DNA of 64,000 nucleotides from Alteromonas gilva (GTDB taxonomy: Bacteria; Pseudomonadota; Gammaproteobacteria; Enterobacterales; Alteromonadaceae): contig NZ_JAQQXP010000001.1 in the NCBI RefSeq assembly GCF_028595265.1, positions 1,550,001 to 1,614,000 on the forward strand. Reading direction: 5' to 3'. Of the stretch, positions 17,181-26,994 are shown piece by piece. The notes below the pieces were generated by a model that ran no database searches, was not told the origin of the DNA, and saw only the letters and a list, made by a program, of their open reading frames with translations. Position 1 is the first letter of the stretch. Each line of letters starts with the position of its first letter. The position numbers and the translations under genes are program-made.

Positions 17181-17196
17181 TGGTCTGGTCCTTGCT
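17181..17196 (+). promoter_or_regulatory. Sigma-54 promoter of the fliE operon
   Basis: TGGTCT, five bases, TTGCT, with correct GG/GC spacing, 79 bp before the fliE ATG and just after the flrC terminator. It is the likely FlrA- or FlrC-dependent promoter of fliEFGHIJ. Confidence 0.8.
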
Positions 17197-17274
17197 GTAG
17201 ATTCAGTACCAGTGACAAATATGCCATAAATCCGGCGCTACCGGATGGTTACAACAGATAAATCAGGAGTCGTT

Positions 17275-17601
17275 ATGGATATCAAAGCCAATAGCTTGTA
17301 TCAGGAAATGCAATCTATGATTGCGCAATCGCGGCTGGATGTTAATCCACAGCCACAGGTTGAGTTGAATACCTCCAAAAGTGATTTTTCTGCCATGTTG
17401 GGTAATGCCATTGAAAAAGTGAACAGCATGCAGTTGGAGTCAAAAGATCTGACTCAGCGTTTTGAAATGGGTGACAAATCCTTAAGCTTAGCGGAAGTCA
17501 TGTTAGCTAAGGAAAAATCAGGCATCGCCTTTGAAGCAACGGTACAGGTGCGCAATAAAGTACTCGAAGCCTATAAGCAAATCATGAACATGCCGGTGTA
17601 G
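17275..17601 (+). CDS. fliE: Flagellar hook-basal body protein FliE
   Basis: 108 residues from the ATG at 17275 behind CAGGAG; an upstream in-frame start at 17245 has no ribosome site. The conserved C-terminal half KSGIAFEATVQVRNKVLEAYKQIMNMPV is diagnostic of FliE. The protein joins the MS ring to the rod in the periplasm and is one of the first exported substrates. It is first in the fliEFGHIJ operon, 79 bp after a sigma-54 promoter, and 14 bp before fliF. Confidence 0.95.
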   Translation: MDIKANSLYQEMQSMIAQSRLDVNPQPQVELNTSKSDFSAMLGNAIEKVNSMQLESKDLTQRFEMGDKSLSLAEVMLAKEKSGIAFEATVQVRNKVLEAYKQIMNMPV

Positions 17602-17615
17602 TGGAGTAGGTAACC

Positions 17616-19307
17616 GTGGCTGAAGCAACAGGTACTAATTTGGCGGTTTCTGGTTCTGACGAATCAGATATCGAACAAAAATCAGGCTTTATGGACACCA
17701 TAGGCAATACCGACATGGTGCGTCAGATGACGCTCATTGTGGTGTTAGTCATCAGTGTTGCCATCGCAATATTTGTGGTGGTGTTTATTCAGGAGCCAGA
17801 TTACCGTCCGCTGGCCAAAATGGATACCGAAGAGCTTATTGAGACACTGGATTATCTCGATGCCAACCAAATTGAATACAAGCTCGAAGGTAATATTGTT
17901 CATGTGCAGGTTAATGATTATCAACGAATCAAACTGGGCATGAGTCGCGAAGGCCTGGTTCAGTCTGAACAGCTGGGCAGCGATATTATAATGCAGGATA
18001 TGGGCTTCGGTGTTTCTCAGCGAGTGGAACTTGAACGATTAAAGCATGCCCGTGAAATGCAAATCGCCTCTACCATCGAAGACATGGCCAGTATCAAGAA
18101 GGTACGGGTCTTATTGGCTATGCCTAAAGAAAACGTGTTTGCCCGGCGCGAAAAGAAAGCCAGTGCAACCGTAGTGCTCACTGCCGCGCGAGGGGCCACC
18201 ATCAGTGGCGAAGAAGTCGACGCCGTGGTGGATATTGTGGCTTCGGCTGTGCAGGGAATGGAACCTGAGCGTGTCACAGTGACCGATAGCAACGGCCGCT
18301 TATTAAATTCGGGATCACAAAACTCCGTTAGTGCCCGCGCCAGAAAAGAATACGAAATTGAGCGCCAGCGCGAGAGTGAATATCAGGAAAAAATCGATGC
18401 CATTTTGATCCCCGTTCTGGGTATTGGTAACTATACTGCGCAAGTCGACGTGAGCATGGACTTTACCTCGGTAGAACAAACTCAGCGTCGTTATAATCCC
18501 GACTTACCGGCCGTTCGCAGTGAAATGATTGTTGAGGAAAACTCAGTCGGTTCGGTGGCCTCGGGCATCCCTGGCGCCATCAGTAATCAACCGCCACTGG
18601 AAAGTAATATTCCGGAAAATGCGACAGGCAATAATGGTCAGGGAGCGCCGGTACCTGGTCGTACATCCAAAGAGTCTACCCGCAACTACGAGCTCGACAC
18701 CACCATCAGCCATACTAAGCAGCAAACTGGCGTTATTCGCCGCTTAAGCGTGTCGGTAGCTGTCGACTATCAGTCTACAGTGGCCGAAGATGGTACAGAA
18801 ACCAGTGAGGCCCGTAGTCAGGAGGAGTTACTCAGTATCAGACGCCTGTTGCAAGGCGGTATTGGCTTTGATGTGACGCGCGGAGACAGCCTGGAAGTGG
18901 TGAGTATGCCGTTTAGTCGCATTGACGCCGGAGAAGTCGAAGATCTGCCAATCTGGGAACAACCGTTTTTCATGCCTATACTTAAGTGGGTTATGGGTGG
19001 TCTGGTAGTTATTGCACTGATATTTGCGGTAATCCGGCCAATGCTGTCAAAACTCATTAATCCTGACAATGTTCAGCAAGGTGACGACTTCGATGCCGAT
19101 GAAGGACTGGACTTAGGTGATGATACGATTAACATGCTATCCCAGGACTTTGACGAGGGGCAAGTTGGCTTTGCCGCCGATGGCTCCTTGATGTTACCGG
19201 ATTTGCACAAAGATGAAGATGTACTTAAAGCTGTACGGGCACTGGTTGCTAACGAGCCTGAACTATCTGCCCAGGTAGTAAAAGGCTGGTTATTGCAGGA
19301 TGAGTAG
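17616..19307 (+). CDS. fliF: Flagellar MS-ring protein FliF
   Basis: 563 residues, GTG start with GGAGTAGG upstream. Two membrane helices flank a large periplasmic part: about 35-56 (MTLIVVLVISVAIAIFVVVF) and about 455-476 (WVMGGLVVIALIFAVIRPML). Ring-building motifs follow the first helix (YRPLAKMDTEELIETLDYLD). The cytoplasmic tail after the second helix is acidic and ends in ELSAQVVKGWLLQDE, the FliG-binding region. It forms the 26-34 subunit MS ring that houses the export gate. The start of fliG is 12 bp downstream. Confidence 0.95.
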   Translation: MAEATGTNLAVSGSDESDIEQKSGFMDTIGNTDMVRQMTLIVVLVISVAIAIFVVVFIQEPDYRPLAKMDTEELIETLDYLDANQIEYKLEGNIVHVQVNDYQRIKLGMSREGLVQSEQLGSDIIMQDMGFGVSQRVELERLKHAREMQIASTIEDMASIKKVRVLLAMPKENVFARREKKASATVVLTAARGATISGEEVDAVVDIVASAVQGMEPERVTVTDSNGRLLNSGSQNSVSARARKEYEIERQRESEYQEKIDAILIPVLGIGNYTAQVDVSMDFTSVEQTQRRYNPDLPAVRSEMIVEENSVGSVASGIPGAISNQPPLESNIPENATGNNGQGAPVPGRTSKESTRNYELDTTISHTKQQTGVIRRLSVSVAVDYQSTVAEDGTETSEARSQEELLSIRRLLQGGIGFDVTRGDSLEVVSMPFSRIDAGEVEDLPIWEQPFFMPILKWVMGGLVVIALIFAVIRPMLSKLINPDNVQQGDDFDADEGLDLGDDTINMLSQDFDEGQVGFAADGSLMLPDLHKDEDVLKAVRALVANEPELSAQVVKGWLLQDE

Positions 19308-19319
19308 GGGTAGCGAGAA

Positions 19320-20360
19320 ATGGCCGAAGAACTAGCCACACAAGAACAACAGACCTACGACGTCACGAAACTCGAAGGGGTTGAAAAAGCCGCGATATTG
19401 CTACTGAGTCTGTCAGAAGAAGACGCCGCGCAAATCCTCAAGCATTTAGAGCCTAAACAGGTCCAAAAGCTGGGGGCAGCCATGGCGCGTATCGATGATA
19501 TGACGCAGCCTAAAATTACCGCGGTCCACAAGCATTTTATCGAAGAAATTCAAAATTATTCGACCATTGGGTTCCAGAGCCAGGACTTCGTTAAACGTGC
19601 GCTAACCGCCGCCTTAGGCGAAGATAAAGCCGCTAACCTGATTGATCAGATCCTGATGGGATCGGGGGCAAAAGGCCTCGATTCACTTAAATGGATGGAC
19701 TCCAAGCAGGTGGCGAGCATTATTCGTAACGAGCACCCGCAGATCCAAACGATCGTATTGTCTTACCTTGAACCGGAGCAATCGGCGGAAATCTTATCGC
19801 AGTTTTCTGAAAAAGTGCGGCTTGATCTGTTAATGCGCGTGGCGAATCTTGAAGAAGTACAGCCGGCTGCATTACAGGAACTGAACGAGATTATGGAGAA
19901 ACAGTTTGCCGGTCAGGCCGGTACACAGGCAGCCAAAATGGGCGGCCTGAAATCAGCGGCCGACATCATGAACTACCTCGATACGAATATCGAAGGTCAG
20001 TTGATGGATGCGATCCGCGAACAGGACGAAGAGCTGAGTCAACAAATTCAGGATCTTATGTTTGTGTTTGACAACCTTGTCGATGTTGATGACCGGGGGA
20101 TTCAGGCTATTTTACGTGAAGTCCAGCAGGATGCGCTGCTCAAGTCTATTAAAGGCGCCGACGAAGAACTGCGAAACAAAATTACCAAGAATATGTCAAA
20201 ACGGGCAGCAGAAATGCTCATCGACGATCTCGAAGCAATGGGACCGGTGCGCATAAGCGAAGTAGAAACCGCCCAGAAAGAAGTGTTGTCTGTGGCGCGC
20301 AGACTCGCCGATGCGGGCGAAATCATGCTCGGCGGCGGCGGTGGCGAAGAATTCCTCTAA
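19320..20360 (+). CDS. fliG: Flagellar motor switch protein FliG
   Basis: 346 residues with the N-terminal FliF-binding domain (GVEKAAILLLSLSEEDAAQILKHL), the middle EHPQ motif (RNEHPQIQTIVLSYL) and the C-terminal charged helix that meets the stator (LLKSIKGADEELRNKITKNMSKRAAEMLIDDL in part). It couples torque from the stator to the rotor and sets direction with FliM/FliN. The glycine-rich end GGGGGEEFL is a small lineage feature. ATG follows a GAGAAA run; fliH starts 14 bp later. Confidence 0.95.
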   Translation: MAEELATQEQQTYDVTKLEGVEKAAILLLSLSEEDAAQILKHLEPKQVQKLGAAMARIDDMTQPKITAVHKHFIEEIQNYSTIGFQSQDFVKRALTAALGEDKAANLIDQILMGSGAKGLDSLKWMDSKQVASIIRNEHPQIQTIVLSYLEPEQSAEILSQFSEKVRLDLLMRVANLEEVQPAALQELNEIMEKQFAGQAGTQAAKMGGLKSAADIMNYLDTNIEGQLMDAIREQDEELSQQIQDLMFVFDNLVDVDDRGIQAILREVQQDALLKSIKGADEELRNKITKNMSKRAAEMLIDDLEAMGPVRISEVETAQKEVLSVARRLADAGEIMLGGGGGEEFL

Positions 20361-20374
20361 TGGCAGCATAACTG

Positions 20375-21157
20375 ATGAAACCTTATAAAACCTTTTCGGT
20401 TGCAGAGTTAGAAAAAGCCAAAGGATGGGATCTGCCTTATGTTGAAGCAACAGAAACAGAGGAAGACAGCAAAACCAATGCGTTAAATAAACGCAGCGAC
20501 TGGAAGTACGAGCCGCCGGAAGAGGCCGAAGAAATAAAACCACCTACCGCTGAAGAAATCGAAGCTATCCGTCAGGCAGCCTTTGATGAAGGCTACGCCG
20601 AGGGCAAACAGCAGGGCTTTGACGAGGGCAAAGCCGAAGGCTTCGAAGCAGGCAAACGAGAAGGCTCAGAGCAGGGGTTAAAAGAGGGGCTGGAACAAGG
20701 CTTACAGCAAGGCGAAACGCAAATTTCGCAGCAAACTGAGTTATGGCAGTCATTGGTGTCGCAGTTGCATGAACCCCTTAAAAAAGTCGATGAACAAATC
20801 AGAAAAGAGATCGTTAAACTGGCGGTGGCGTTGGCGCGTTCGGTGATAAGAACAGATGTGCAAACCAATGAAGCGGTTATTCTGCAAGCCCTCAGTGAAG
20901 GCCTCAAAGCATTACCCGTTGAAGAAAACCAATACAGCATTCATCTGCACCCTGAAGACATTCAGCTCATTCACCAACACTTCGGTAGCGATACCATTAA
21001 AGAACGTGGCTGGACATTGATTGATACGCCGTCACTGGAACGCGGTGGTTGCGATATTGTTACTCAACATAACGCCGTAGACTTGTCTATTGAGCGCCGC
21101 TGCCGGGGCGTTTTAGATAAGTTCTTACTCGATCAGGGATTATCCGATGGCAACTAG
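20375..21157 (+). CDS. fliH: Flagellar export stator protein FliH
   Basis: 260 residues. The N-terminal part is acidic. Residues about 68-112 carry a long GxxxG series (EGYAEGKQQGFDEGKAEGF and onward), the FliH hallmark that forms a special helical packing. The C-terminal domain (LAVALARSVIRTDVQTNE to the end) is related to the F-ATPase peripheral stalk. FliH holds FliI and links it to FlhA and FliN. Its end overlaps fliI by 11 bp, indicating coupled translation. Confidence 0.93.
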   Translation: MKPYKTFSVAELEKAKGWDLPYVEATETEEDSKTNALNKRSDWKYEPPEEAEEIKPPTAEEIEAIRQAAFDEGYAEGKQQGFDEGKAEGFEAGKREGSEQGLKEGLEQGLQQGETQISQQTELWQSLVSQLHEPLKKVDEQIRKEIVKLAVALARSVIRTDVQTNEAVILQALSEGLKALPVEENQYSIHLHPEDIQLIHQHFGSDTIKERGWTLIDTPSLERGGCDIVTQHNAVDLSIERRCRGVLDKFLLDQGLSDGN

Positions 21158-22481
21158 CTTGTTATCGCATCTGCAGCAGTTAAGCCAGCAAATTCCGTCA
21201 CCACCGGTCGTGGCAGCAGGCAAGCTGGTGCGGGGCATCGGTCTCACTCTGGAAGCGGTCGGTTGTCAATTACCCGTCGGTAGTCAGTGCATGGTGCAAA
21301 CGGTCGACGGTGAAATCGAAGCTGAAGTGGTGGGGTTTGGCGAGCAAATCACTTATCTGATGCCTACCGAAGCGGTGCGTGGCATCGTGCCGGGTTCCCG
21401 TGTCCTGCCGCTAAACCGCGAAAGTGGTTTAGCTGTCGGGCTCGGACTGATGGGCCGGGTAGTCGATGGCAATGGTCAGCCGCTCGACGGACTCGGCCCT
21501 ATTGATACCTCAGCCCGGGTGCCAACCACCAAGCCACCTATCAATCCATTATCTCGCCGGGCTATTACTGAACCTATGGATGTTGGTGTCAGAGCCATTA
21601 ACGCCCTGATCACTGTTGGCACCGGCCAGCGCATGGGCCTGTTTGCCGGCAGTGGTGTGGGTAAAAGTGTCTTGCTCGGTATGATGACCCGCGGCTCAAA
21701 AGCCGACGTGGTCGTGGTCGGCCTGGTAGGAGAACGGGGCCGCGAGGTAAAAGAATTTATCCACGACATTCTCACCGAAGAAGAGCGCCAACGGGCTGTC
21801 GTGGTAGCTGCCCCTGCTGATACGTCACCATTAATGCGGCTCAAAGGGTGTGAAACCGCGGTCACCATTGCGGAGTTTTTTCGTGATCAGGGCATGAACG
21901 TGCTGCTGCTGATTGATTCACTTACCCGCTATGCCATGGCGCAGCGCGAGATTGCGCTGGCCGTAGGTGAGCCGCCGGCAACAAAAGGATACCCGCCATC
22001 GGTATTCGCGCGGTTACCGGCGTTGGTTGAGCGGGCGGGTAATGGCAGCGACAATCAGGGCGCCATTACCGCGTTTTATACGGTGTTAACTGAAGGCGAT
22101 GATCTGCAGGATCCCATTGCCGATGCAGCCAGGGCTATTCTTGATGGTCACGTTGTGCTTTCCCGCACCCTGGCCGAGAGTGGTCACTATCCGGCAATTG
22201 ATATTGAGTCTTCGATTAGCCGGGTTATGCCTCAGGTCGTCAGTGAAGAGCATTTAGCTCAGGCCCGGCGAATTCGTCAGGTTTATTCGACATACCAACA
22301 AAACCGCGATCTGATTACCCTCGGTGCCTACACCCGCGGCACCGATCCGCGAATCGATCTCGCTATTAATGCCGAGCCGGCTATCAATGCCATGCTTCAG
22401 CAAGGAATGAAACAGGTTTTAGAATATGATGAAAGCTTGCAGGCAATGAGCAAGCTGGCCGGTGGACTAGGCAATGGATAA
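21147..22481 (+). CDS. fliI: Flagellar export ATPase FliI
   Basis: 444 residues, related to the F1 beta subunit. It has Walker A GSGVGKS at 168-174, the segment VVGLVGERGREVKEFI with the catalytic-type glutamate, and Walker B LLLIDSLTRYAMAQREI. It forms a hexamer at the base of the export gate and unfolds or releases substrates from chaperones. The start overlaps fliH; fliJ follows after 3 bp, making a tight fliHIJ set. Confidence 0.96.
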   Translation: MATSLLSHLQQLSQQIPSPPVVAAGKLVRGIGLTLEAVGCQLPVGSQCMVQTVDGEIEAEVVGFGEQITYLMPTEAVRGIVPGSRVLPLNRESGLAVGLGLMGRVVDGNGQPLDGLGPIDTSARVPTTKPPINPLSRRAITEPMDVGVRAINALITVGTGQRMGLFAGSGVGKSVLLGMMTRGSKADVVVVGLVGERGREVKEFIHDILTEEERQRAVVVAAPADTSPLMRLKGCETAVTIAEFFRDQGMNVLLLIDSLTRYAMAQREIALAVGEPPATKGYPPSVFARLPALVERAGNGSDNQGAITAFYTVLTEGDDLQDPIADAARAILDGHVVLSRTLAESGHYPAIDIESSISRVMPQVVSEEHLAQARRIRQVYSTYQQNRDLITLGAYTRGTDPRIDLAINAEPAINAMLQQGMKQVLEYDESLQAMSKLAGGLGNG

Positions 22482-22484
22482 GCC

Positions 22485-22946
22485 ATGAGCAGAGTCGAGG
22501 TCACAAAGTCACTCAAACAACTCGCCACCGTACTGCGTTTGGAGCAGGACAAGGAACAATCGGCGCTGCAGGCATTTAAAACCGCACAGGATTACTACCA
22601 GCAGCAAAGAGCCAAGTTAACCAGTCTGCAGCAATACCGCCTCGAATATATGCGCCAGATACAGCAGGAAGGCGGCAACGGTGTTGGCGCACTTCATTAT
22701 CAACAACGCTTGTCGTTTGTGGGTAAACTGGATAAAGCCTGCGAACAGCAGGGGCATATTATTGCGCAGAGCAAAATGGCCGTCGATCAGCGCCGCGGCC
22801 AGTGGCTGGCGCAGCAACGTCGCCGCCAGGCTGTGGAAAAACTCATCGAAAAGAAACAGCAGTCACTGCAGATCATCGACAATCGTCTTGAGCAACAAAT
22901 GATGGATGAACTGGCCATTCAACGACTGCGCCGCAACGCCATGTAA
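22485..22946 (+). CDS. fliJ: Flagellar export protein FliJ
   Basis: 153 residues, almost wholly predicted antiparallel coiled coil rich in Q, K, R and L, as in FliJ and the F-ATPase gamma subunit. It inserts in the FliI ring and works with FlhA in proton-driven export. Sequence similarity in this family is weak, so position between fliI and fliK and the length carry much of the call. It ends the first fli transcript block, 131 bp before fliK. Confidence 0.88.
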   Translation: MSRVEVTKSLKQLATVLRLEQDKEQSALQAFKTAQDYYQQQRAKLTSLQQYRLEYMRQIQQEGGNGVGALHYQQRLSFVGKLDKACEQQGHIIAQSKMAVDQRRGQWLAQQRRRQAVEKLIEKKQQSLQIIDNRLEQQMMDELAIQRLRRNAM

Positions 22947-22986
22947 CGCCCTTCAATCTATGCCCATTGGCTGCAAATTGTCACAC

Positions 22987-23002
22987 TGGCACATAACTTG
23001 AT
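22987..23002 (+). promoter_or_regulatory. Probable sigma-54 promoter of the fliK operon
   Basis: TGGCAC, ATAAC, TTGAT. The -24 half is perfect and the spacing correct; the -12 half has GA where GC is standard. 76 bp before the fliK ATG in the only sizeable gap between fliJ and fliK. Confidence 0.6.
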
Positions 23003-23077
23003 ACATCCTCATATGATTTACGATTTATTGTGTAACACCAACACAAATTCAAGTATTTAGGTATTGAGGACTCGGTT

Positions 23078-25231
23078 ATGATGCAACACCTTGCCACGCA
23101 AAGTTCACAAATTGCCGCTTTGCCGGGGGGACAGGTTAATTCCCAGGGAAAAGCTCCGGCCGACGCAGCAAACGGAGTATCCTCTGGAACCTGGTCAAAA
23201 CCTAAAACCTCTCAGAAAGACGATTTTTCTCAGGTGTTAGATCAGCATAGCCGGCAATTGTCCAAAGAGGATGCACCGGACAAAACCCTGAATGGCAGGC
23301 CGGAGGATGTTGCAGGTAATCAATCTGGCAGCGACAAGCAGCTAAAAGGTGCTGCGTCAGAACCCCGACAGTCGGATGAAAAAACAACCTCAGATGATAG
23401 CGCTCGCGCATCGGATGAGGAGCAAGCATCGGCAAGTGGTAATAAAAACGGCGAGAACACCAACAGCCAGGCTGATGAAAATGCTGAGAACACATCTCAG
23501 GATGAAAAGCACTCGTCTGTTTCAGCAACAGACCAAAAGCTATCGCTGGAACAAAACCCCGACGTTGAACCTGACCAATCATCCGCGTCAGACGACGCCG
23601 CAGTAGGTGATGAGAGTACTACCGTAACGGCGGATAAAAGCGGCCAGTCTGACGGTATAAACTGGTTGTACTCACAAGCTGACGGGGCTCAAAAAGGCGG
23701 TGAGCAAACTGACTACCTCGCTTTTATTGACAGTATCCGTGCACTGCAGGAAAGACTGACCAGCGAAGAGACGCCGGTGACAGCCCAGTTGCTGAACTCA
23801 AACGGAAAAGAAATAGATCTGAGTGGCTGGAAAAAAGGCAGCGGCGAGCTGTTGCCCGGTGATGTATTAAACAAATTGCAGGATTGGCTGGCAACGGTGT
23901 TACCTGAGGGCATGCAAGTGAGTGGCGACGGCAGTGCGGTTGAGCAAATAGCCAATGCCGAGACACTGTTATCTGATGTACTAAACTTAGTACAACAACT
24001 CAACAATACCGGGTCTAAAACAGAGCAGAATGGCACACCTGTACAGGACGATACCTTGCTCAACGTATTGGCTGCAGAGTTACTCAGCGGTCTGCGAGCC
24101 AATCAGTCGAGCAGTGATGCCGACAATGTAAAATCCGCTAAAGCCGATGTGACAGAACTGAATATTGGTGACGCACAAGTAGATTTATCGACGGTTGCAA
24201 ATATACAACTAGCCGAAGATGCCATTATCGTTGCCGAGTCGGCCGATAGCAGTTTGCAGAACCAGGCAAGTTTGTTGGTAAGCCTGATGCGTCAGATGCA
24301 AGCTGGCAATAGCCAGGTGAAGACAGAAACAACGCCAGCGCTTAATAAGCAGGGCGAGAATGCTGCCGCAGAGTCACTGGAAGCCATGTTGGGTCAGGCG
24401 AGTGATACCACTATCAGTGAGCTTGCACAGGTGATGTCGGACAGCGCAAGTAAAGCTAACCCGCTGTTAAACGATACTCAACTGGGCCAAATTCGCAGCC
24501 AACTGGTGACCGGGATGGAAGAAATCCGCTCACAATTAAAGCAGGGGCACGAACCCGGCATTAATTTAGCGGCACTAGTCACGCAAGCCATCCAGGATGT
24601 CGCCCCCGATATGCTGCAGGGTCAAAATGCGCTGACGCCGGTGATGCAGGAAGTTCAGCAATTAGTCCAGTTAGCAAGTCTGGCGAACCTGGGAAGTGCA
24701 CAGGAACGCCAGATAGCCGAATTAGTAGCGGTGAGTCGGGATGTGGTGTCACAGGATGTGCGTCAGCACGTAGGTGATACTATGAAGTCCATGCAGCAAC
24801 AGGCCACTATGGATAAACCCGTACCCATTCATCAGCCTCAGGGGCAGCAACAAATTGCAGAAAAAATCCGCTGGATGGTGAATGGCCGACAAACCATTGC
24901 CGAAATTCGCCTTGATCCGCCGGAGCTTGGTAGCATGCAGGTAAGATTAAATGTCAGCGGCGATAGTGCAGCGGTGAGTTTCGTTGTGCAATCCCAGCAT
25001 GCTAAAGAGGCGTTAGCTGATGCTATGCCGCGGTTACGCGACATGTTTGCAGAGCAGGGAATAAACCTGGGTGAGTCGTTCGTAAGTCAGCAACAAAGTG
25101 GTCAGCAGGGGGACGGTGAACTCGCTCAGCGCCATGGTCAAGGGCCTGGAGATGAGGAGTTTGACGAATCAAACGCCAAACAGTCCGAAGTTGTCAGACC
25201 AGTAAATGGACTCATTGACGACTATGTTTAA
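23078..25231 (+). CDS. fliK: Flagellar hook-length control protein FliK
   Basis: 717 residues. The first 200 are acidic, low-complexity and rich in S, D, Q and N, as expected for the secreted ruler portion. The C-terminal domain (IRWMVNGRQTIAEIRLDPPELGSMQVRLNV to QHAKEALADAMPRLRDMFAEQGI) is the conserved FliK region that contacts FlhB and triggers the switch from hook to filament export. At 717 residues it is longer than the 405-residue Salmonella protein but normal for Alteromonadales-type FliK. ATG at 23078 with TGAGGA upstream; a second ATG follows at once. Confidence 0.93.
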   Translation: MMQHLATQSSQIAALPGGQVNSQGKAPADAANGVSSGTWSKPKTSQKDDFSQVLDQHSRQLSKEDAPDKTLNGRPEDVAGNQSGSDKQLKGAASEPRQSDEKTTSDDSARASDEEQASASGNKNGENTNSQADENAENTSQDEKHSSVSATDQKLSLEQNPDVEPDQSSASDDAAVGDESTTVTADKSGQSDGINWLYSQADGAQKGGEQTDYLAFIDSIRALQERLTSEETPVTAQLLNSNGKEIDLSGWKKGSGELLPGDVLNKLQDWLATVLPEGMQVSGDGSAVEQIANAETLLSDVLNLVQQLNNTGSKTEQNGTPVQDDTLLNVLAAELLSGLRANQSSSDADNVKSAKADVTELNIGDAQVDLSTVANIQLAEDAIIVAESADSSLQNQASLLVSLMRQMQAGNSQVKTETTPALNKQGENAAAESLEAMLGQASDTTISELAQVMSDSASKANPLLNDTQLGQIRSQLVTGMEEIRSQLKQGHEPGINLAALVTQAIQDVAPDMLQGQNALTPVMQEVQQLVQLASLANLGSAQERQIAELVAVSRDVVSQDVRQHVGDTMKSMQQQATMDKPVPIHQPQGQQQIAEKIRWMVNGRQTIAEIRLDPPELGSMQVRLNVSGDSAAVSFVVQSQHAKEALADAMPRLRDMFAEQGINLGESFVSQQQSGQQGDGELAQRHGQGPGDEEFDESNAKQSEVVRPVNGLIDDYV

Positions 25232-25365
25232 TGTTCAAGGACTTTCTTTGCGAAAGTAGTCGCCAATAAATGAAGGTAAATGCGCGGACATTGAGTAATA
25301 GCCGTTGCCATTTATAGATGAGTAGACATAATACGCCTAACCTGGATGAGTAAGAGAAGCGAATA

Positions 25366-25893
25366 ATGGCTGAAGAAGAGCTACAAATTGAAGAAGGCGG
25401 CAAAAAAAGCAAGTTAATGCTGATAATTATCATTGCCGTGGTACTGATTGGCGGTGGTGGTGCAGCGTATTTCTTTTTGTTTGCCGGTAGCGACCAGCCG
25501 AGCGCAGCAGAGGAGCTGGCCGCTGAAAGTCCTGGTGAGATGGCTAGCACGCCCTCATCCAGTGCCGACGTAGGTACGGCACTGTATGTGGCCATGCCAA
25601 GACCAATTGTATTTAACGTACCCGGATCAGGACGCGACCGTCTGGTTCAGATCAAGGTACAGCTTATGGTGCGCGGGACCGATAACGAAGAAATGGCCCA
25701 AACTCATATTCCGCTTATTGAGGGAACGCTGTTACAAGCCTTCAGTGCCAGTAATGCGGATAATCTGGTCACCGAGGTGGGCAAAATCGAATTGCGCGAA
25801 AATGCCCTCGAAGCAGTTCAAACAGAACTAGAAAAAGTAGCCGGTGCAAAAGTCGTCGAGCGCGTACTATTTACCGACTTTGTCATGCAATAA
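25366..25893 (+). CDS. fliL: Flagellar stator-associated protein FliL
   Basis: 175 residues with one N-terminal membrane helix at about 17-39 (LMLIIIIAVVLIGGGGAAYFFL), a short linker of A, E, S and P, and a periplasmic stomatin-like domain (PIVFNVPGSGRDRLVQIKVQLMV, ending VERVLFTDFVMQ). FliL rings surround the stator units and help them hold torque. The 134 bp before it contain no clear promoter, so it is probably read from the fliK promoter. fliM begins 9-12 bp later. Confidence 0.93.
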   Translation: MAEEELQIEEGGKKSKLMLIIIIAVVLIGGGGAAYFFLFAGSDQPSAAEELAAESPGEMASTPSSSADVGTALYVAMPRPIVFNVPGSGRDRLVQIKVQLMVRGTDNEEMAQTHIPLIEGTLLQAFSASNADNLVTEVGKIELRENALEAVQTELEKVAGAKVVERVLFTDFVMQ

Positions 25894-25905
25894 TGGGAGT
25901 TCGTG

Positions 25906-26964
25906 GTGAGCGATTTATTATCACAAGATGAAATTGATGCCCTGTTACACGGGGTAGATGACGTCGAGGAAGAAGAAGCTCCCCATGAAGCCGGCGATAC
26001 CTCGGCGCTGGAATATGACTTTTCATCGCAGGATAGAATCGTACGGGGCCGCATGCCAACCCTGGAGATTGTCAACGAACGATTCGCCAGGCACTTACGG
26101 GTTAGTCTGTTTAATATGATGCGCCGCAGCGCGGAAGTGTCGATTAACGGCATCCAGATGATAAAATTTGGTGAGTATATTCACACGCTCTTTGTTCCTA
26201 CCAGTCTTAACATGGTGCGTTTCAGACCGCTGAAAGGCACGGGTTTGATTACCATGGAAGCCAGGTTGGTGTTTATTCTGGTCGACAACTTTTTTGGTGG
26301 TGATGGTCGTTATCACGCCAAAATTGAGGGCCGGGAATTTACCCCTACCGAGCGGCGTATTATTCAAATGCTGCTGAAAATTATTTTTGAGGATTACAAG
26401 GAAGCCTGGGCACCGGTGATGGATGTGTCTTTTGAGTATCTTGACTCTGAAGTGAATCCGGCGATGGCAAATATCGTTAGCCCCACCGAAGTGGTGGTGA
26501 TTAGCTCATTTCATATTGAGCTGGACGGTGGCGGCGGAGACTTCCACGTATCCTTGCCTTATTCGATGCTCGAGCCCATTCGTGAGCTGCTCGATGCGGG
26601 TGTGCAAAGCGATAAGGAAGATACCGATCTGCGCTGGAGTAAAGCGCTGCGTGACGAAATCATGGATGTGCAGGTAGAGTTGAGTACCCATATGCTTGAC
26701 TTTGAACTGACACTGCGCAATGTCATGGAGTTTAAGCCCGGTGATATAATTCCGGTAGAAATACCCGAGCATATTACCGTGTTGATCGAAGATTTACCGA
26801 CGTTCCGGGCTAAGCTGGGGCGCTCGCGCGAAAACCTGGCACTTAAAATTACCGAAAAAATACCGCGACCGACATCGGTTAAATCAGAGCTACAGTTACT
26901 TACCCGGGGTGGGCGCATCATTGATAATGACGCCGAACTGCAGGTGTTAGAAGAAGACTTATAG
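25906..26964 (+). CDS. fliM: Flagellar motor switch protein FliM
   Basis: 352 residues from the second of two GTG codons (25903, 25906). The second gives the family start SDLLSQDEIDALLHGV and proper spacing from GGGAG at 25895-25899. The N-terminal peptide binds phospho-CheY; the middle domain carries the conserved GG pair in ELDGGGGDFHVSLPYSM; the C-terminus is the SpoA domain (MDVQVELSTHMLDFELTLRNV). It forms the C ring with FliG and FliN and sets rotation sense. Confidence 0.95.
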   Translation: MSDLLSQDEIDALLHGVDDVEEEEAPHEAGDTSALEYDFSSQDRIVRGRMPTLEIVNERFARHLRVSLFNMMRRSAEVSINGIQMIKFGEYIHTLFVPTSLNMVRFRPLKGTGLITMEARLVFILVDNFFGGDGRYHAKIEGREFTPTERRIIQMLLKIIFEDYKEAWAPVMDVSFEYLDSEVNPAMANIVSPTEVVVISSFHIELDGGGGDFHVSLPYSMLEPIRELLDAGVQSDKEDTDLRWSKALRDEIMDVQVELSTHMLDFELTLRNVMEFKPGDIIPVEIPEHITVLIEDLPTFRAKLGRSRENLALKITEKIPRPTSVKSELQLLTRGGRIIDNDAELQVLEEDL

Positions 26965-26994
26965 TCGCAAGCGAGTTAGACAAGAGGCAAGATC